From assembly GCF_003576475.1 (NCBI RefSeq), contig NZ_QWGR01000004.1, forward strand, positions 1 through 64,000: a stretch of 64,000 bases of DNA, read 5' to 3'. Positions 28,101 through 36,895 of this stretch are shown here, piece by piece. Numbering within the stretch: the first letter of the stretch is position 1; every line of letters starts with the position of its first letter. The translations under genes and the position numbers were made by a program. The notes under the pieces are model-generated. The model had not been told where the DNA came from, searched no databases, and saw only the letters and a list, made by a program, of their open reading frames with translations. The DNA is from Maribellus luteus. Lineage in GTDB: Bacteria; Bacteroidota; Bacteroidia; Bacteroidales; Prolixibacteraceae.

Positions 28101-28452
28101 TTCGAATATAAGTCCTCGCTTTTATATGCAACATAGGATGAATAATTCAGCTATTAATCCCTATTGGAGACCTGATGCACCAACAACAAACACAACTGGA
28201 ATTTACAACAATCCTCCTCAGGAAAGCGGAATTTACCAAAGCAGGAGTTTTGTTAGACTCCAGGATGTTACGCTCTCCTATAACCTTGGACGGAGTTTAC
28301 TGGATATCTTAAAACTCCAGGAATGCCAGTTTTATATATCCAGTAAAAATCCATATGTCTGGACGAAGTGGCAAGGTTGGGATCCTGAAACAGGAACCAG
28401 CGATACACCACTTATGAGAAACATTATCGCCGGGATAAGACTTAGTCTATAA
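25108..28452 (+). CDS. SusC-type TonB-dependent outer-membrane transporter (cluster 1)
   Basis: A 1114-residue protein with a signal region, an N-terminal secretin/STN signalling domain (about residues 48-118), a carboxypeptidase-regulatory-like domain (SGTVTDKSGQPLPGVTIVVKGT onward), a TonB plug (LEEVVAIGYGTMKKSDLTGSV) and a 22-strand barrel. The STN domain marks it as a transducer talking to the FecR upstream. With SusD it imports oligomeric ligands across the outer membrane using TonB energy. The paralogue in cluster 2 has the same domain order. The ligand is unknown. Confidence 0.96.
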   Translation: MKKKSEALGGFYPGAKKLLLIMRLSTFLVLISVLASSASVYSQATKLTVKMKNCKIADVFDAIEQQSDFYFFYSRDNFDDNRLVSVDIEGKTVEKILDEIFEDQAISYEIVNKNILIKTTNKFPATSDLQQKTVSGTVTDKSGQPLPGVTIVVKGTTDGTITDADGKYSLTNLPEDAILVFSFVGMRAHEVGVENQVLINITMEVDAIGLEEVVAIGYGTMKKSDLTGSVVRIEMEQKENQANVNLLQTLAGTSAGVNIEGRGGAGSEPSFSVRGQTSLSASNRPLIVIDGIIYNGSIADININDVESIDILKDASAASVYGSRSANGVMIITTKKGTSESPVVSFNMYYGFQDMTNNPMRVMNAEEFAVRLVDWSHQNLVYQWYTTNPTSAVGRPVRPDITNRELVATYLKTQEERDNYLAGNEIDWVDEVLHIAPMQNYNLSLSGKSGDRVNYFVSGSYADVEGIQLNDKYKRFTLRSNLVSEVNDWLSLSINTSYSYTDNSGQPASLGDARVASPLVNNFIGESSYDIYLGGELFQPYPMVYTYIDNSNTRNQLHLIGNAKIKIPWIKGLTNEINYSNRYTQTDNNSYHNYNTPSGVSNRGLAIKQPSKSRDWILNNIVTYSKTFGDHQLNSTLLFSREGRLGDASSLNAQGFDNQALGYNNMGLGEVSTVSSSAWEENSLSYMARLNYSYKSRYMITGTIRKDGFSGFGAEKKWATFPSLSLAWVFSDESFFSDMDFYSKLRVSYGKNGNQGIGRYSSLSRMGTRYYVFGQTTAIGLYPSTLGNADLGWETTESYNLGVDFGFLNNKLTGSVDVYTSETKDVLVQRQLPRAAGYTSVWANIGGLNNKGIEFEVRSVNIDNNNFKWESSFIFSLNRDKITKLYGENDDADIGNQWFVGEPISAIYDYKMAGGVWTEEEFFAGDIPLKGWYPGQFRYVDQNLDSLITPDYDRTIIGYTAPSYRFSINNTLSYKNFTLSFLINSIQGGDKYYLGDNASNISPRFYMQHRMNNSAINPYWRPDAPTTNTTGIYNNPPQESGIYQSRSFVRLQDVTLSYNLGRSLLDILKLQECQFYISSKNPYVWTKWQGWDPETGTSDTPLMRNIIAGIRLSL

Positions 28453-28476
28453 TTTTTTATCCAAAATCAAGGAATT

Positions 28477-30219
28477 ATGAAATCAAAAAATAATAAAGTG
28501 ATGAAAGAATATTTTTATTCGTTCAGCAAAAAGTGTTTATTGACCGCTGCCATTCTGCTGTCAATGTTACCTTCTTGTAACGAAGATATACTTCAGGAAA
28601 AACCACTTGACTTTTTCTCTCCTGACAATGCCTTTCTGACAGAACAGGGAGTAATGCAGGGAATCGTTGCGCTCCACGACCGTGTGCGTATGGCCTACTA
28701 TTCGTTTGGAGAGTTTGGCACGATGAGCTGGAGGGTTCACGGAAGTGATTTGGGCTATATGGGAGAGGCGCCTCAGCACAATACGTATTATATCAATAGC
28801 TATCAGGATGTAAACCCGATCAGAAGATATGTTGTAGACACCTGGAATACAGGCTTTCAGATTATCCAATGGACAAATGTACTTATTGAAAAAATAGAGG
28901 AATTGGATGCCGGGATATTTCAAGACGGAGAAGCAGGAAAAAATCTGTATTTGGGCGAGGCTAAATTCTTCAGGGCTTTCGCTTACCGATACCTTGTTTC
29001 AACTTATGGTGATATTCCTCTTTTGAAGGAACCAGTTAAATCGGCCAAAGCTGATTTTGTCAGGGACCCAGTATCTGAAATCCATAAACTGATGGAAGAA
29101 GACTTTAAATTTGCATCAGAGCATTTGCCCAATCCTGGAGAAGAGGCTGCCCCCGGTAGAATCACAAAAGGACCGGCATTGCATTATCTTGGTGAAACAT
29201 ATCTGGAAAAGGGAGAACCTCAATTAGCTGTTGACGTGCTCACTAAGGCAATTACCAATTTTAATTACGACCTAATGATCGAGCGTTTCGGTAATCACTT
29301 AGATAAAGACATATTCGGCTCAGGAGATGCTTACTATGATCTTTTTGGATACGAAAATCACAATCTGACTGAGAACAAAGAAGCCATGTGGGTTATTCAG
29401 GTTGAGCCGTTCATCCAGGGTGGAGGATTTGTTCAGGGTGCTTATATTTTTGGTCCCCGTTATTTTGATATAGGGCTGACTCCTGACGGGTACCAGGCTA
29501 TTCTTGGAACAATATACGATGGCAGGTACACCGGATATTCTGATACACTAAGCAGGGGAACCGCTAACGTCCGTGGCACCAGTCTTGTTTACTATACAAT
29601 TTGGAAAGATAATTGGAACAACGACACCCGAAATGCGGAGCACAATCTAAAAAGAAACATTTATTTCGACAACCCTGCCTCAGCGTATCATAAGCAAAAA
29701 ATAGACTTCAGTCTTTACAATCCGCCACGCCCAAATCCTCTAGAGGACACAACAAAGTGTCTTTACCCAGTACACACCAAATTTCTGGATCCTCTAAATT
29801 ATTTTGAACAACCGAATAGAGCTGGAGGAGGAAGAACCCATAAGGATTGGTACGCCCTTAGGTTTGCAGAAACGTTATTGCTTCGCGCAGAAGCATATCT
29901 TGGCACCAATCAGCCCGCCCTCGCTGCAGCTGATGTAAACAGAGTTAGAGCGAGAGCGAATGCAAATCCCGTATCGCCGGAAGCAATAGATATAGATTAT
30001 ATCCTAGATGAAAGGGCCAGAGAACTTTATGGAGAAGAGTGGAGACTCATTATTTTGCGAAGAACAAACAAACTCATAGAAAGAGTAAGAAAGTACAATG
30101 ACAATCCAGTCATCCCGGGGGCTGATATAGAGCCACATAATGTACTATGGCCTATTCCGCAAAATCAAATCGACCTGAATGTGGATGCTGAATTTCCACA
30201 AAACCCTGGTTATGAATAG
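28477..30219 (+). CDS. SusD/RagB-family outer-membrane lipoprotein (cluster 1)
   Basis: A 580-residue surface lipoprotein (lipobox LPSC near residue 35) of the RagB/SusD family. The TPR-like start EKPLDFFSPDNAF, the repeated LGEAKFFRAFAYRYLV helix and the C-terminal LLRAEAYLG...ADVNRVRARA and DERARELYGEEWRL motifs are typical. It caps the SusC barrel and binds the ligand before import. It follows susC by 24 bp. An internal ATG at 28501 could also be the start, but both give the lipobox. Confidence 0.95.
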   Translation: MKSKNNKVMKEYFYSFSKKCLLTAAILLSMLPSCNEDILQEKPLDFFSPDNAFLTEQGVMQGIVALHDRVRMAYYSFGEFGTMSWRVHGSDLGYMGEAPQHNTYYINSYQDVNPIRRYVVDTWNTGFQIIQWTNVLIEKIEELDAGIFQDGEAGKNLYLGEAKFFRAFAYRYLVSTYGDIPLLKEPVKSAKADFVRDPVSEIHKLMEEDFKFASEHLPNPGEEAAPGRITKGPALHYLGETYLEKGEPQLAVDVLTKAITNFNYDLMIERFGNHLDKDIFGSGDAYYDLFGYENHNLTENKEAMWVIQVEPFIQGGGFVQGAYIFGPRYFDIGLTPDGYQAILGTIYDGRYTGYSDTLSRGTANVRGTSLVYYTIWKDNWNNDTRNAEHNLKRNIYFDNPASAYHKQKIDFSLYNPPRPNPLEDTTKCLYPVHTKFLDPLNYFEQPNRAGGGRTHKDWYALRFAETLLLRAEAYLGTNQPALAAADVNRVRARANANPVSPEAIDIDYILDERARELYGEEWRLIILRRTNKLIERVRKYNDNPVIPGADIEPHNVLWPIPQNQIDLNVDAEFPQNPGYE

Positions 30220-30277
30220 AACCTAAAACGTAAAAGCAATCGGTCAAACCAAATAAGCTCGGGTCGACTGTTTTAAA

Positions 30278-30339
30278 AGGGTATCAACTGTTTGGACTCA
30301 TCCTGAATTCGGATAAATCCAAACAGTTGATTCTAACCC
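30278..30339 (+). promoter_or_regulatory. Large inverted repeat between susD and the ceramidase-like gene (cluster 1)
   Basis: ATCAACTGTTTGGA (30283-30296) and TCCAAACAGTTGAT (30318-30331) are perfect inverted repeats. Inside them ATCC/GGAT can pair again, and outside GGGT/ACCC extends the stem with a short bulge. There is no T-run after it, so it is not a classical terminator. It may be a transcript-processing or stability element separating highly expressed susCD from the enzyme genes. Confidence 0.65.
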
Positions 30340-30417
30340 GGAAACGCATGAGTAGGTATACAAAAACGAATAATAGTTTACTTTTCTTAACGAAAAGAGA
30401 AATTTAAATTATCGGTC

Positions 30418-31716
30418 ATGGATAAACACGACAACTTGTACATTAAATTCTCCACTGGTTTTCTTTTTCTATTTTTTTTGACGTTGCCCGGCCTGACTTT
30501 GGTTTTTCCTGTGTCCGGGAATGCCCAAACCGCTTCGTTAAAACTCTCCACATTCGACATTGACGTTACCCCGCCAGTTGGTCATGACCTGGCTTACGAT
30601 CCAATGATCCAATCGTGGGACATGGGGTTGCGCGCGAAAGGCGTTATGTTGTTAGGAGCAGGGCAACCCATTGTATTGGTAGCGATTGACTGGATTGGCA
30701 TTGATGATGCATGTTACGACGAATTTAAACGCGCCCTTGCCTCGGCAGCAGGTACAGTGCCCGAACGGGTGGCAGTCCATTCCCTGCACCAACACGATGC
30801 ACCAAGAGGCGATATACAAGATGATTTTGTTCTTGCAGTAATTCACCGCCTGGAAATGGCTGTGGTTTATTCGCTGGAAAACACCCGAACGGTCACACAC
30901 ATTGGGCTGGGCGAAGCAGAAGTATATAAAGTGGCTTCCAACAGGCGTATCCTAGACGTGAAAACCGATACGGTGCGGGCACCCCGCTTCACTACCTGTC
31001 GTGATTCCGCTTTACGGGCAGAGCCGGAGGGAGTAATCGACCCGATAGTATCGGCTATAAGTTTCTGGGAGGATGAAGAGCCGATAGCCGTCATGAGCTT
31101 TTATGCCACACATCCGCAAAGCTATTACCGCACCGGGATACCCAATCCTGATTTTCCCGGCATTGCCCGATTTTTTCGTCAGCTTGCTGTACCCGATGCG
31201 TTACACATTCATTTTACCGGTGCCGGCGGTAATATTGGTGCGGGTAAATACAATGACGGCGCGAAGGAAAACAGGCTCATTCTGGCTGAGCGACTGGCTG
31301 ATGGCATAAAACGGGCCTGGGAGTCTACTGAATTGCAGCCGGTTTCAGCAAATACAATCCACTGGGGAGTAAGGCCGGTTGTTTTACCTGCCGACACTAC
31401 CAAAAACAATATCTATGTGGAACGATACAAATCCGGAAAGGCAAAGATTGATATCCAGTGTCTTTCGCTGAATAACAATGCATCTGTTCTGTTTATGCCG
31501 GGAGAACTGTTTGTGGAATACCAGTTGGCAGCAAAAAAAATGCGGCCGAACCTTTTTGTTACAATGGCCGCTTACGGTGATTATACCCCGGGATATATTC
31601 CAACTGTAGCTGCTTTTCCGCAACGGGGGTATGAAGTTGTTGTTTCCAAAGTGACACCCGAATCTGAAAGCATATTGATGGAGGCAATGCACCAACTTTT
31701 AAACACCCGGCGCTGA
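30418..31716 (+). CDS. Neutral-ceramidase-like (PF04734-type) secreted protein, cluster 1 copy A
   Basis: A 432-residue exported protein (signal region to about residue 37, ending NAQ). Its fold pattern matches the N-terminal domain of neutral/alkaline ceramidases: an early STFDIDVTPPVG strand, the histidine pair in HSLHQHDAP, the ATHPQSYY segment and a late GAGGNIGAGKYNDG loop. True ceramidases have an N-x-D-x-S-P-N loop with the catalytic serine at that last place; it is absent here, so hydrolysis of ceramide is doubtful and a divergent amidase or lactonase is possible. It is closely similar to the first half of the gene at 33195. Confidence 0.75.
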   Translation: MDKHDNLYIKFSTGFLFLFFLTLPGLTLVFPVSGNAQTASLKLSTFDIDVTPPVGHDLAYDPMIQSWDMGLRAKGVMLLGAGQPIVLVAIDWIGIDDACYDEFKRALASAAGTVPERVAVHSLHQHDAPRGDIQDDFVLAVIHRLEMAVVYSLENTRTVTHIGLGEAEVYKVASNRRILDVKTDTVRAPRFTTCRDSALRAEPEGVIDPIVSAISFWEDEEPIAVMSFYATHPQSYYRTGIPNPDFPGIARFFRQLAVPDALHIHFTGAGGNIGAGKYNDGAKENRLILAERLADGIKRAWESTELQPVSANTIHWGVRPVVLPADTTKNNIYVERYKSGKAKIDIQCLSLNNNASVLFMPGELFVEYQLAAKKMRPNLFVTMAAYGDYTPGYIPTVAAFPQRGYEVVVSKVTPESESILMEAMHQLLNTRR

Positions 31717-31824
31717 TAATCAAAATCTAAAATCCTTCTGAAAAACAATTAAGCTGGAAACAGCCATGGCTAAGAATGTTTGTTTAACAGTGACTTAAAA
31801 AAATAACTATTCAAAATAAAAAAG

Positions 31825-33183
31825 ATGAACTCAAAAAATTTCACCAGAAGAAAATTTGTAGGGACTGTCTCTGCCAGTACCCTTGGAGCAGTAGCAATAG
31901 GTAGCATCCCTGCATTTGGGGCAACAAAAACAAGTAATAAGCTGGCCATCCTGGGGGGTAACCCCGTGCGTCAAAACAAAAGCTGGCCCGATTGGCCTTA
32001 TGTCGATAAAAATGTAATGGACTCCATTGAAAAAACAACACAAAGCGGTATTTGGTGCCGGATTCAGGATCGAAAGAACGGTACCGTCGTGAAATTTGAA
32101 AGGCAGTATGCAGAGATGATGGGGGTCAACCGCTGTGTGGCAGTGGGTTCAGGAACCCAGGCACTCCACACAGCTGTGGAAGCCCTCGGTCTGGGGCCCG
32201 GCGACGAGGTAATCACCTCTCCCTATACCGACCCCGGTACCATTGCCGCCATCCTTTCGGCCAGGGCGCTGCCCGTGCTTGCTGACATTGACCGCTATTC
32301 ATTTCAGGTAGACCCCGACGATGTGGAACGCAAGATTACCAAAAACACCAAGGCCATTATGCCGGTACACATGATGGGGCAACCCGCCGACTTGGACCGC
32401 TTCCTGCAAATGGCCCGCAAGTACAACCTCTTTCTCATTGAAGATGCCTGCCAGGCGCATTTTGCAAAGTTCCGTGGTAAAATGCTCGGTTCGGTTGGCG
32501 ACATCGGATGTTTCAGCCACCAGTCCTCCAAAGTAATCTCGTGTGGTGAAGGGGGCAGTATCATAAGCAACAATGCGGAGTTAATGGAGCAATGTTACAC
32601 GGTACAAAACCACGGAACATCCAAGCTTGGTCGCACCGAAACCATCGGCCCAAAATACCGGATGAACGAATTTGAAGGGGCCATTTTACTGGGACAACTT
32701 CCCACGGCCATGGAACGCCATGCTGTGCGGAACAAAAATGCGCAGTACCTCACTTCCAAAATCAAAAACATTCCGGGAATCACCCCGCAAAAGCTCTATG
32801 ACGGAACAGAGGAAGGCTCTTTCTACCTGTACACCATGAACTATAACAAGGAAGAATACAACGGGGTACCCCGGGAAAAATACCTGAAAGCGCTGGCTGC
32901 CGAAGGAGTTGGATTAAGTCCTTACATTAAAAACGGTCTGCACAGAGAGCCGTGGGTTGACAATATCATGGGCAGGAAAGAGTATCAGCAAATGTACGGG
33001 AAAAGCAGGCTGGAGGAATTTAAACAAGATATGGCCTGTCCTGTGTGCGACCTGGTTTGTGACGAAGAGATGGTTATGTTGTGGGCTTCCGGGCCACTGC
33101 TTGGCACAACGGCTGACATGGACGATGTGATCAACGCCCTGGCTAAAGTATATGAAAACCGCGACCAGCTCAAATCCATTTAA
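31825..33183 (+). CDS. Tat-exported DegT/DnrJ/EryC1/StrS-family PLP aminotransferase (cluster 1)
   Basis: A 452-residue protein with a clear twin-arginine signal (FTRRKFVG) and alanine/glycine-rich stretch, then a complete DegT-type fold-type I PLP domain. The ring-stacking and phosphate-binding regions (GSGTQALHTAV), the aspartate D207 in IEDACQAH and the PLP-binding lysine K236 (CFSHQSSK followed by GEGGSIISNN) are all present. Relatives transfer amino groups to nucleotide-bound keto sugars in the cytoplasm. Here the folded, cofactor-loaded enzyme should act in the periplasm, where nucleotide sugars are scarce. It lies between two ceramidase-like genes, as does its paralogue at 47311. Confidence 0.88.
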   Translation: MNSKNFTRRKFVGTVSASTLGAVAIGSIPAFGATKTSNKLAILGGNPVRQNKSWPDWPYVDKNVMDSIEKTTQSGIWCRIQDRKNGTVVKFERQYAEMMGVNRCVAVGSGTQALHTAVEALGLGPGDEVITSPYTDPGTIAAILSARALPVLADIDRYSFQVDPDDVERKITKNTKAIMPVHMMGQPADLDRFLQMARKYNLFLIEDACQAHFAKFRGKMLGSVGDIGCFSHQSSKVISCGEGGSIISNNAELMEQCYTVQNHGTSKLGRTETIGPKYRMNEFEGAILLGQLPTAMERHAVRNKNAQYLTSKIKNIPGITPQKLYDGTEEGSFYLYTMNYNKEEYNGVPREKYLKALAAEGVGLSPYIKNGLHREPWVDNIMGRKEYQQMYGKSRLEEFKQDMACPVCDLVCDEEMVMLWASGPLLGTTADMDDVINALAKVYENRDQLKSI

Positions 33184-33194
33184 TTTTTTTTACG

Positions 33195-35591
33195 ATGAAA
33201 AATGTCCTTCGCATTATCTTGCTGTACTTCTTTTTTGCAGGACTGTCTTTTTCTTTTCTTTCGAATAGTACAACAGTGGCTGCCCAAAACGGGCAGCCAC
33301 CTGTTCTATTGTCAACTTTTGATGTGGACGCCACACCTCCTGTAGGGAGCCAGCTCACTTACGACACCATGATAAATTCGGGCGATTTAAGTCTTCGCGC
33401 GCGGGGAATAATATTGCAGGGGGCTGGCAAGCCCATTGTATTGTGTGCGATTGACTGGATAGGCATCTCTAATGAGTCGCAGGAGGCTTTTAAAGAAGCA
33501 TTGGCCCAAGCGGCCGGCACCACACCCGACAGGATTGCAGTACACACCATTCATCAGCACGATGCCCCGATTTGCGATTTTACGGCCGAAAAATTACTAA
33601 AGGAAAATAATATTCCGGCAGGCTGTTTCGATGGAACTTTTGCAAGGCAACTAATAAAAAACATTCAGCAATCGATACTTCAGGGAATGGAGAATGCCCG
33701 GCCGGTAACAGAAATAGGCACAGGCAAGGCGAATGTATATAAAGTGGCATCAAACCGAAGGGTCAATAAAAAAGATGGGAAAATCGTTTCGATGCGGGGG
33801 TCTTCCTGTAAAGATTCCCTTCTGCGTGCTATGCCCGAAGGTGTAATTGATCCGGAAATATCGTTAATCAGTTTCTGGAATAAAGACAAACCCCTGGCAG
33901 TACTCAGCTTTTATGCCACCCATCCGCAGAGTTATTACTTAACGAAAATTGCAAATCCTGATTTTCCCGGGATTGCACGTTTTTTTAGCCAATTAGCTGT
34001 ACCCGATGCTTTGCACATTCATTTTAATGGAGCAGGAGGAAATATTGCCGCGGGAAAATACAATGACGGGAGCCATGAAACCAGGTTACTTCTGGCTCAA
34101 AGAATGGCTGAAGGTATGGAACGTGCCTGGAAAAATACTGAAAAACATACCATTGATGCAGCACATATAAAATGGGAAACAGAACCTCTGTTCCTCCCAA
34201 TAAATCCCAAAGTGGAGGAGATAGAAAACAAGATGCATGAAATGAGCCCGCGCCTTCTGGCCAACAACATGGGCAGGTTAGGCTGGTACAAGAGAAGGAT
34301 GGAAGGTAAATTTATTGAAACGGCCTGTTTGGCAATAAATAATACCAGAATGTTATTTATGCCAGGAGAACTGTTTGTGGAATACCAGTTGGCCGCAAAA
34401 GATATGGCGCCGAATAACTTTGTAGCAATGGCTGCTTACGGAGATTACGGACCATTTTATATTGGAACCCGGCAAGCCTATGCCGAAGGAGGCTATGAAA
34501 TAGAATCAAGTCCTGTCACAGAAGAATCAGAAGAAATTATTATGAATAATATGAGGAATCTTCTGGCAAATACTCAAAATAATAATTGCAACACTCTGCT
34601 AACTTACCGTGACCAAAATGGAAATTGTAAAAGAATAACAACTGAAAAAGAGTGGCAGAAAAACAGAAAAAGAATATTGGAAAATTTCCAGGAAGCAGCG
34701 GGGAAGCTTCCGGCAAATAAAATTCAGGATACTGACCTTCAATATACGGATTCTTTACAGCAGAATAATTACATACGCTATTCCATAAACTTTCTGGTGG
34801 CACCTTCAGAAAGAGTTTATGCATATTTATATAAACCACTAATCCTCAACGGAGAAACGCCTGCGGTATTGGCTTTGCACAGCACAGGTGCAGGAGGAAA
34901 GCGCATTATCGACGATGACACACCGAAGAAAGACAGAGGTTATGCTAAGGAGCTGGCAGAAAAAGGGTATGTTGTTATTGCCCCTGACTATCCGGGATTT
35001 GGGGAACTACGCGATTATGATTTTGAAAATGATAGCTACGTGTCAGGGACAATGAAGGGTATTTACAACCATATTTCCTGCGTTGACTTACTGCAAACCC
35101 TTGATTACGTGAACAAAGATAAAATTGGAGTGATTGGGCATTCCCTCGGAGGCCATAATGCGATTTTTGTGGCAGCATTTGACCCGCGTATAAAAGTAGT
35201 GGTAACAAGCTGTGGATGGACATTGATGGACTACTATAATGCAGGAGAAAGGACAACAAAGTTGTATGGCGGGCGTTTGGGGCCCTGGGCCCAGGACAAA
35301 TACATGCCATTTATAAAAACAAAATATAATCTGGACTCACAACAGATTCCTTTTGATTTTGATGAATTAATTGCGGCTATTGCCCCCCGTGCGTTTTTAT
35401 CTGTGTCCCCGGTCAATGATCTCAATTTTTCGGTAGAAGGTGTCAGACAGGGAGAAGCAAACATTCAAAAAGTATATGATTTTTTGCATGCATCGGACAA
35501 AATGAAGGTGCTTTACCCCGGATGCGAACACGATTTTCCCAAGGATATGCGACAGGAGTCTTATTATTTTATCGATAAAATTCTTAAGTAA
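33195..35591 (+). CDS. Ceramidase-like domain fused to an alpha/beta hydrolase (cluster 1 copy B)
   Basis: A 798-residue exported protein with two parts. Residues about 35-455 repeat the ceramidase-like domain of the gene at 30418 (HTIHQHDAP, ATHPQSYY and GAGGNIAAGKYNDG all match). Residues about 460-798 form an alpha/beta hydrolase of the dienelactone-hydrolase or acetyl-xylan-esterase type, with the nucleophile in GHSLGG, the acid in SPVNDLNF and the histidine in CEHDFP. The fused esterase probably removes an ester group from the same substrate. It starts 11 bp after the aminotransferase gene. The join looks natural, with no frameshift. Confidence 0.82.
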   Translation: MKNVLRIILLYFFFAGLSFSFLSNSTTVAAQNGQPPVLLSTFDVDATPPVGSQLTYDTMINSGDLSLRARGIILQGAGKPIVLCAIDWIGISNESQEAFKEALAQAAGTTPDRIAVHTIHQHDAPICDFTAEKLLKENNIPAGCFDGTFARQLIKNIQQSILQGMENARPVTEIGTGKANVYKVASNRRVNKKDGKIVSMRGSSCKDSLLRAMPEGVIDPEISLISFWNKDKPLAVLSFYATHPQSYYLTKIANPDFPGIARFFSQLAVPDALHIHFNGAGGNIAAGKYNDGSHETRLLLAQRMAEGMERAWKNTEKHTIDAAHIKWETEPLFLPINPKVEEIENKMHEMSPRLLANNMGRLGWYKRRMEGKFIETACLAINNTRMLFMPGELFVEYQLAAKDMAPNNFVAMAAYGDYGPFYIGTRQAYAEGGYEIESSPVTEESEEIIMNNMRNLLANTQNNNCNTLLTYRDQNGNCKRITTEKEWQKNRKRILENFQEAAGKLPANKIQDTDLQYTDSLQQNNYIRYSINFLVAPSERVYAYLYKPLILNGETPAVLALHSTGAGGKRIIDDDTPKKDRGYAKELAEKGYVVIAPDYPGFGELRDYDFENDSYVSGTMKGIYNHISCVDLLQTLDYVNKDKIGVIGHSLGGHNAIFVAAFDPRIKVVVTSCGWTLMDYYNAGERTTKLYGGRLGPWAQDKYMPFIKTKYNLDSQQIPFDFDELIAAIAPRAFLSVSPVNDLNFSVEGVRQGEANIQKVYDFLHASDKMKVLYPGCEHDFPKDMRQESYYFIDKILK

Positions 35592-35607
35592 CGGAATTAT
35601 AGCAGAT

Positions 35608-36612
35608 ATGAAAAACTACATTGTACTTGCTGTTTCCTTTCTATTTATCCAGAATATATTGTTTGCACAAGTTCCTTCGGCCCAATGGGTGCTGGAGCAA
35701 GAAAACGCAGCATGGAAGCCAAGAGATTCCCAGGGTGAGGTTGTATACGACGGTTACATTTGGATATTGGGAGGATGGCACGATTCATACTCTCCTCCTC
35801 CCCGGGATGTATGGAAATCAAAAGATGGAAAAAACTGGGAACTGGTTTCAGAACAGGCTCCCTGGGAACACAGTGATTTGCCCATGTCTTTGGTTTTTAA
35901 GGACAAAATGTGGATGATGGGAGGTTGGTATAATGGCCGGTTGGAAGGTAGATCTGCCAGCAACAGGGTCTGGTCTTCAGAAAATGGCAAAGAGTGGAGC
36001 CTGATCACAGAAAAGGCCGGGTGGTCTGCCAGATGTGCAGCAGCAACAGTTTCTTTCAAAGGAAAAATGTGGATAATGGGAGGCACCTCTGCCTACTATT
36101 ACGGAGGAAAAGACAGCCTGCTAAACGATGTCTGGTATTCGGAAGACGGAAAAAACTGGACATTAGCAACAGCCAAAGCATCCTGGTCTCCCAGGGCTTT
36201 CCACCAGGCAGTTGTTTTTAACGATCGAATTTATGTGATAGGCGGAGGAAATTACGACCCGGAATATTTTGGGTTCAATGATGTTTGGAGCAGTTCTGAT
36301 GGTATTCACTGGAGAGAAGAAGTGAATAATGCAAGCTGGAATGAACGTATTTGGTTCTCCTCCGTAGTTTTCAAGGATTGTATCTGGGTGATCGGCGGAT
36401 GGTCTGGCAATCCGTATAAAAACTGGGGAGATATCTGGTACTCCCAAAATGGCAAAGAGTGGAGAGAGTTAAAAACCAATGGCCCCACATGGAAAGAGAG
36501 GCATGAGCATTCTGCTTTCGTGTTTCAGGATGAATTATGGATCTCGGGAGGCATGACCCCTCCGCTTGTCAATGATATTTGGTCATTGATACTTTCTGAA
36601 AACTGGCAATAA
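35608..36612 (+). CDS. Secreted Kelch-type beta-propeller protein (cluster 1)
   Basis: A 334-residue protein with a signal peptide ending LFAQ and about six Kelch-like blades. Each blade repeats a W-x-R or W-E-H element, a VVFKD-IWVIGGW strand pair and a NDVWYSEDGKNW turn. Such propellers bind or isomerise sugars (sialate epimerase NanM is a Kelch protein) but many are of unknown function, and no NanM-specific residues are evident. It ends the cluster, 16 bp after the fusion gene. The partner cluster also ends with a propeller protein, of a different kind. Confidence 0.8.
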   Translation: MKNYIVLAVSFLFIQNILFAQVPSAQWVLEQENAAWKPRDSQGEVVYDGYIWILGGWHDSYSPPPRDVWKSKDGKNWELVSEQAPWEHSDLPMSLVFKDKMWMMGGWYNGRLEGRSASNRVWSSENGKEWSLITEKAGWSARCAAATVSFKGKMWIMGGTSAYYYGGKDSLLNDVWYSEDGKNWTLATAKASWSPRAFHQAVVFNDRIYVIGGGNYDPEYFGFNDVWSSSDGIHWREEVNNASWNERIWFSSVVFKDCIWVIGGWSGNPYKNWGDIWYSQNGKEWRELKTNGPTWKERHEHSAFVFQDELWISGGMTPPLVNDIWSLILSENWQ

Positions 36613-36619
36613 TAAAGAA

Positions 36620-36655
36620 GAGACCTTCGAATTCTAATGAAAATTCCAAGGTCTC
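36620..36655 (+). terminator. Hairpin after the Kelch gene
   Basis: GAGACCTT (36620-36627) pairs with AAGGTCTC (36648-36655) and the stem extends through part of the AATT tract inside. No T-run follows, so it may be a rho-assisted terminator or a 3' stabilising structure at the end of cluster 1. Confidence 0.5.
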
Positions 36656-36895
36656 GTAAACCAATTCTCAATGTTTTTAACTTTCTGTCTTTCGATTATA
36701 AGATAGCTCTCCCCCAAGAACAATTCATTATAAGGAAGAGTAAAGTCATTATCTGACGACAGATGACTTTCCTATTTTTATCCTGACTCTTTGGATTTTG
36801 CTTGGGATTTCGTTACCAATGCAAAATTACTTTTTGCGCAGCTGGCGCCATTTATCACCTGAAAAACGCCTGAAAGCATCAATATATGTAAAATA

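Noticed and set aside
35608-36612. Sialate epimerase NanM
   Set aside because: The Kelch fold is shared, but I see no NanM-specific residues and no sialate genes nearby.
36819-36895. Short coding remnants on both strands at the IS insertion point (ending near 36889)
   Set aside because: Rejoining the IS flanks gives only frames of 25-40 codons with early stops; no known family is seen.
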